This document shows, in pieces, positions 5,776-6,054 of a DNA stretch of 6,054 nucleotides. A program made the position numbers and the translations under genes. The stretch is taken from contig CAJPPQ010000072.1 of assembly GCA_905372605.1 (NCBI GenBank), positions 1-6,054 on the forward strand, written 5' to 3'. The stretch's first letter is position 1. The number at the start of each line of letters is the position of its first letter. Under the pieces are notes generated by a model that was not told the DNA's origin, did no database searches, and saw nothing but the letters and a program-made list of their open reading frames with translations. The DNA comes from Porphyromonadaceae bacterium (GTDB lineage Bacteria; Bacteroidota; Bacteroidia; Bacteroidales; Paludibacteraceae).

Positions 5776-5804
5776 GTATTTTATATAAAAAAATCATATC
5801 TTTG
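5774..5804 (+). promoter_or_regulatory. Bacteroidetes-type promoter starting in the terminator tail
   Basis: TTG at 5774-5776 (within TTTTTG), a 20-bp spacer and TATCTTTG at 5797-5804, followed by CC, make a full TTG-N20-TAnnTTTG match. The -33 element uses the final bases of the preceding terminator T-tract. Transcription would start around 5810 and run right. The nearest ATG is at 5832, 28 bp after the -7 element, close to the 29-38 bp seen for the other promoters here. Confidence 0.62.
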
Positions 5805-6054
5805 CCGACGAAATGGGAATCTAATATTTGTATGGAAAGAGATTTATTTTCTTATTCCGATATTTGTCGTTTTCCGATGCGATTTGCAGAGGGAGAGTTC
5901 CTCTCGACAAACCATAAATATTTTGTAGTTTATCGAGGGCGTTATGGCATTGCGGGTAGCCCGTGCCGTCTTTTGCGAGGCGGGAAGTTGGTGCGTATCC
6001 ATTAATTTGTGGCACCGATACGTATCGCTTCGGCACCAATCGTAAGCCATATAT
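5805..6054 (+). other. Promoter-led, dyad-rich segment; possible structured RNA or repeat element (truncated by the window)
   Basis: About 250 bp that no confident gene explains. GC rises from roughly 30% (5821-5880) to 60% (5941-6000). Possible stem-loops in order: TTTGTCG (5863-5869) with CGACAAA (5905-5911), and inside it GAGAG/CTCTC (5893-5905); GGCA-ttg-CGGG with CCCG-TGCC (5946-5967, eight pairs and a 3-nt loop); CCGTCT with AGGCGG (5966-5983, one G-U pair); TTGGTGC (5988-5994) with GCACCAA (6033-6039), containing CGTATC (5994-5999) that can pair with GATACG (6017-6022). The last pairing competes with the perfect 12-nt palindrome CGATACGTATCG (6016-6027). GGCACC occurs twice (6011-6016, 6032-6037). 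It does not look like RNase P RNA, tmRNA or SRP RNA, since their hallmark sequences are absent. Alternatives: the 3' end of a minus-strand gene (a frame is open from the right edge to a stop at 5821-5823) or a dispersed repeat. The right end lies outside the window. Confidence 0.35.
5832..6005 (+). CDS. Doubtful 57-residue open reading frame downstream of the 5774 promoter
   Basis: The only plus-strand frame placed like a gene relative to the 5774-5804 promoter: ATG 5832, TAA 6003-6005. The peptide starts MERDLFSYSDICRF and ends LLRGGKLVRIH. It is basic, with eight Arg in 57 residues, and shows no signal peptide, membrane segment or recognisable motif. In favour are the promoter and a start codon 28 bp after the -7 element. 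Against it, all three Ile codons are ATT or ATC although neighbours mostly use ATA, Arg is mostly CGT/CGA, the 3' half is unusually GC-rich and full of dyads, and two minus-strand frames are also open across the same bases. A non-coding RNA or a repeat is at least as likely. Confidence 0.2.
   Translation: MERDLFSYSDICRFPMRFAEGEFLSTNHKYFVVYRGRYGIAGSPCRLLRGGKLVRIH

Noticed and set aside
5844..6050. Minus-strand 68-residue frame starting at ATG 6050
   Set aside because: It lacks any promoter or recognisable motif and competes with two other open frames over the same GC-rich bases; openness here is not evidence of coding.
1..6054. CRISPR arrays, tRNA/rRNA genes, insertion sequences, phage or toxin-antitoxin genes
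   Set aside because: No regularly spaced repeats, no tRNA T-arm-like GGTTCGANNCC in a cloverleaf context, and no transposase, integrase or toxin-like protein were seen on either strand.

Overview
The window reads as chromosomal DNA from a member of the Bacteroidota, most likely the order Bacteroidales; the genus cannot be fixed from this piece. Three things point there. Promoters have the TTG-N20-TAnnTTTG form used by the Bacteroidetes primary sigma factor instead of the TTGACA/TATAAT form. Start codons are preceded by A/T-rich leaders without a clear Shine-Dalgarno sequence. The protein set and sequence styles (Ddl with HGTPGENG, an MlaF-like ATPase, a 'MPYRRLPNTD' protein) resemble those of Bacteroidales. 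Coding DNA is moderately AT-rich, with ATA as the usual Ile codon and TCG common for Ser.

Layout. At the left edge (1-117, minus) is the first 39 codons of a nucleoside phosphorylase-superfamily gene, probably MTA/SAH nucleosidase. It diverges from a plus-strand pair: ftsY (321-1277, SRP receptor GTPase) and an MlaF-type ABC ATPase (1298-2092). These converge, with only 6 bp between stop codons, on a minus-strand group: ddl (4914-3946, D-Ala-D-Ala ligase), then, after a 70-bp gap with its own promoter, a short-chain polyprenyl diphosphate synthase (3875-2919) and, 7 bp further, a conserved protein of unknown function (2911-2099). Divergent from ddl is a small secreted or outer-membrane beta-barrel-like protein (5111-5719) ending at a strong hairpin terminator (5737-5775).

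The last ~280 bp hold the least explained material. A near-consensus promoter (5774-5804) is embedded in the terminator tail. Downstream is a segment that jumps to about 60% GC, is full of potential stem-loops and competing repeats, and has only doubtful short reading frames. It could be a structured RNA, a small gene, a repeat element, or the tail of a minus-strand gene running in from beyond the window.

Functionally most of the window is core housekeeping for the cell envelope: co-translational membrane targeting (FtsY), a probable phospholipid or lipid transport ATPase, peptidoglycan precursor synthesis (Ddl), isoprenoid chain elongation, and a surface protein. I see no insertion sequence, phage gene, CRISPR array, tRNA or rRNA. 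A previously undescribed system is not evident; the best candidates for novelty are the 3' terminal segment and the 270-residue unknown protein.
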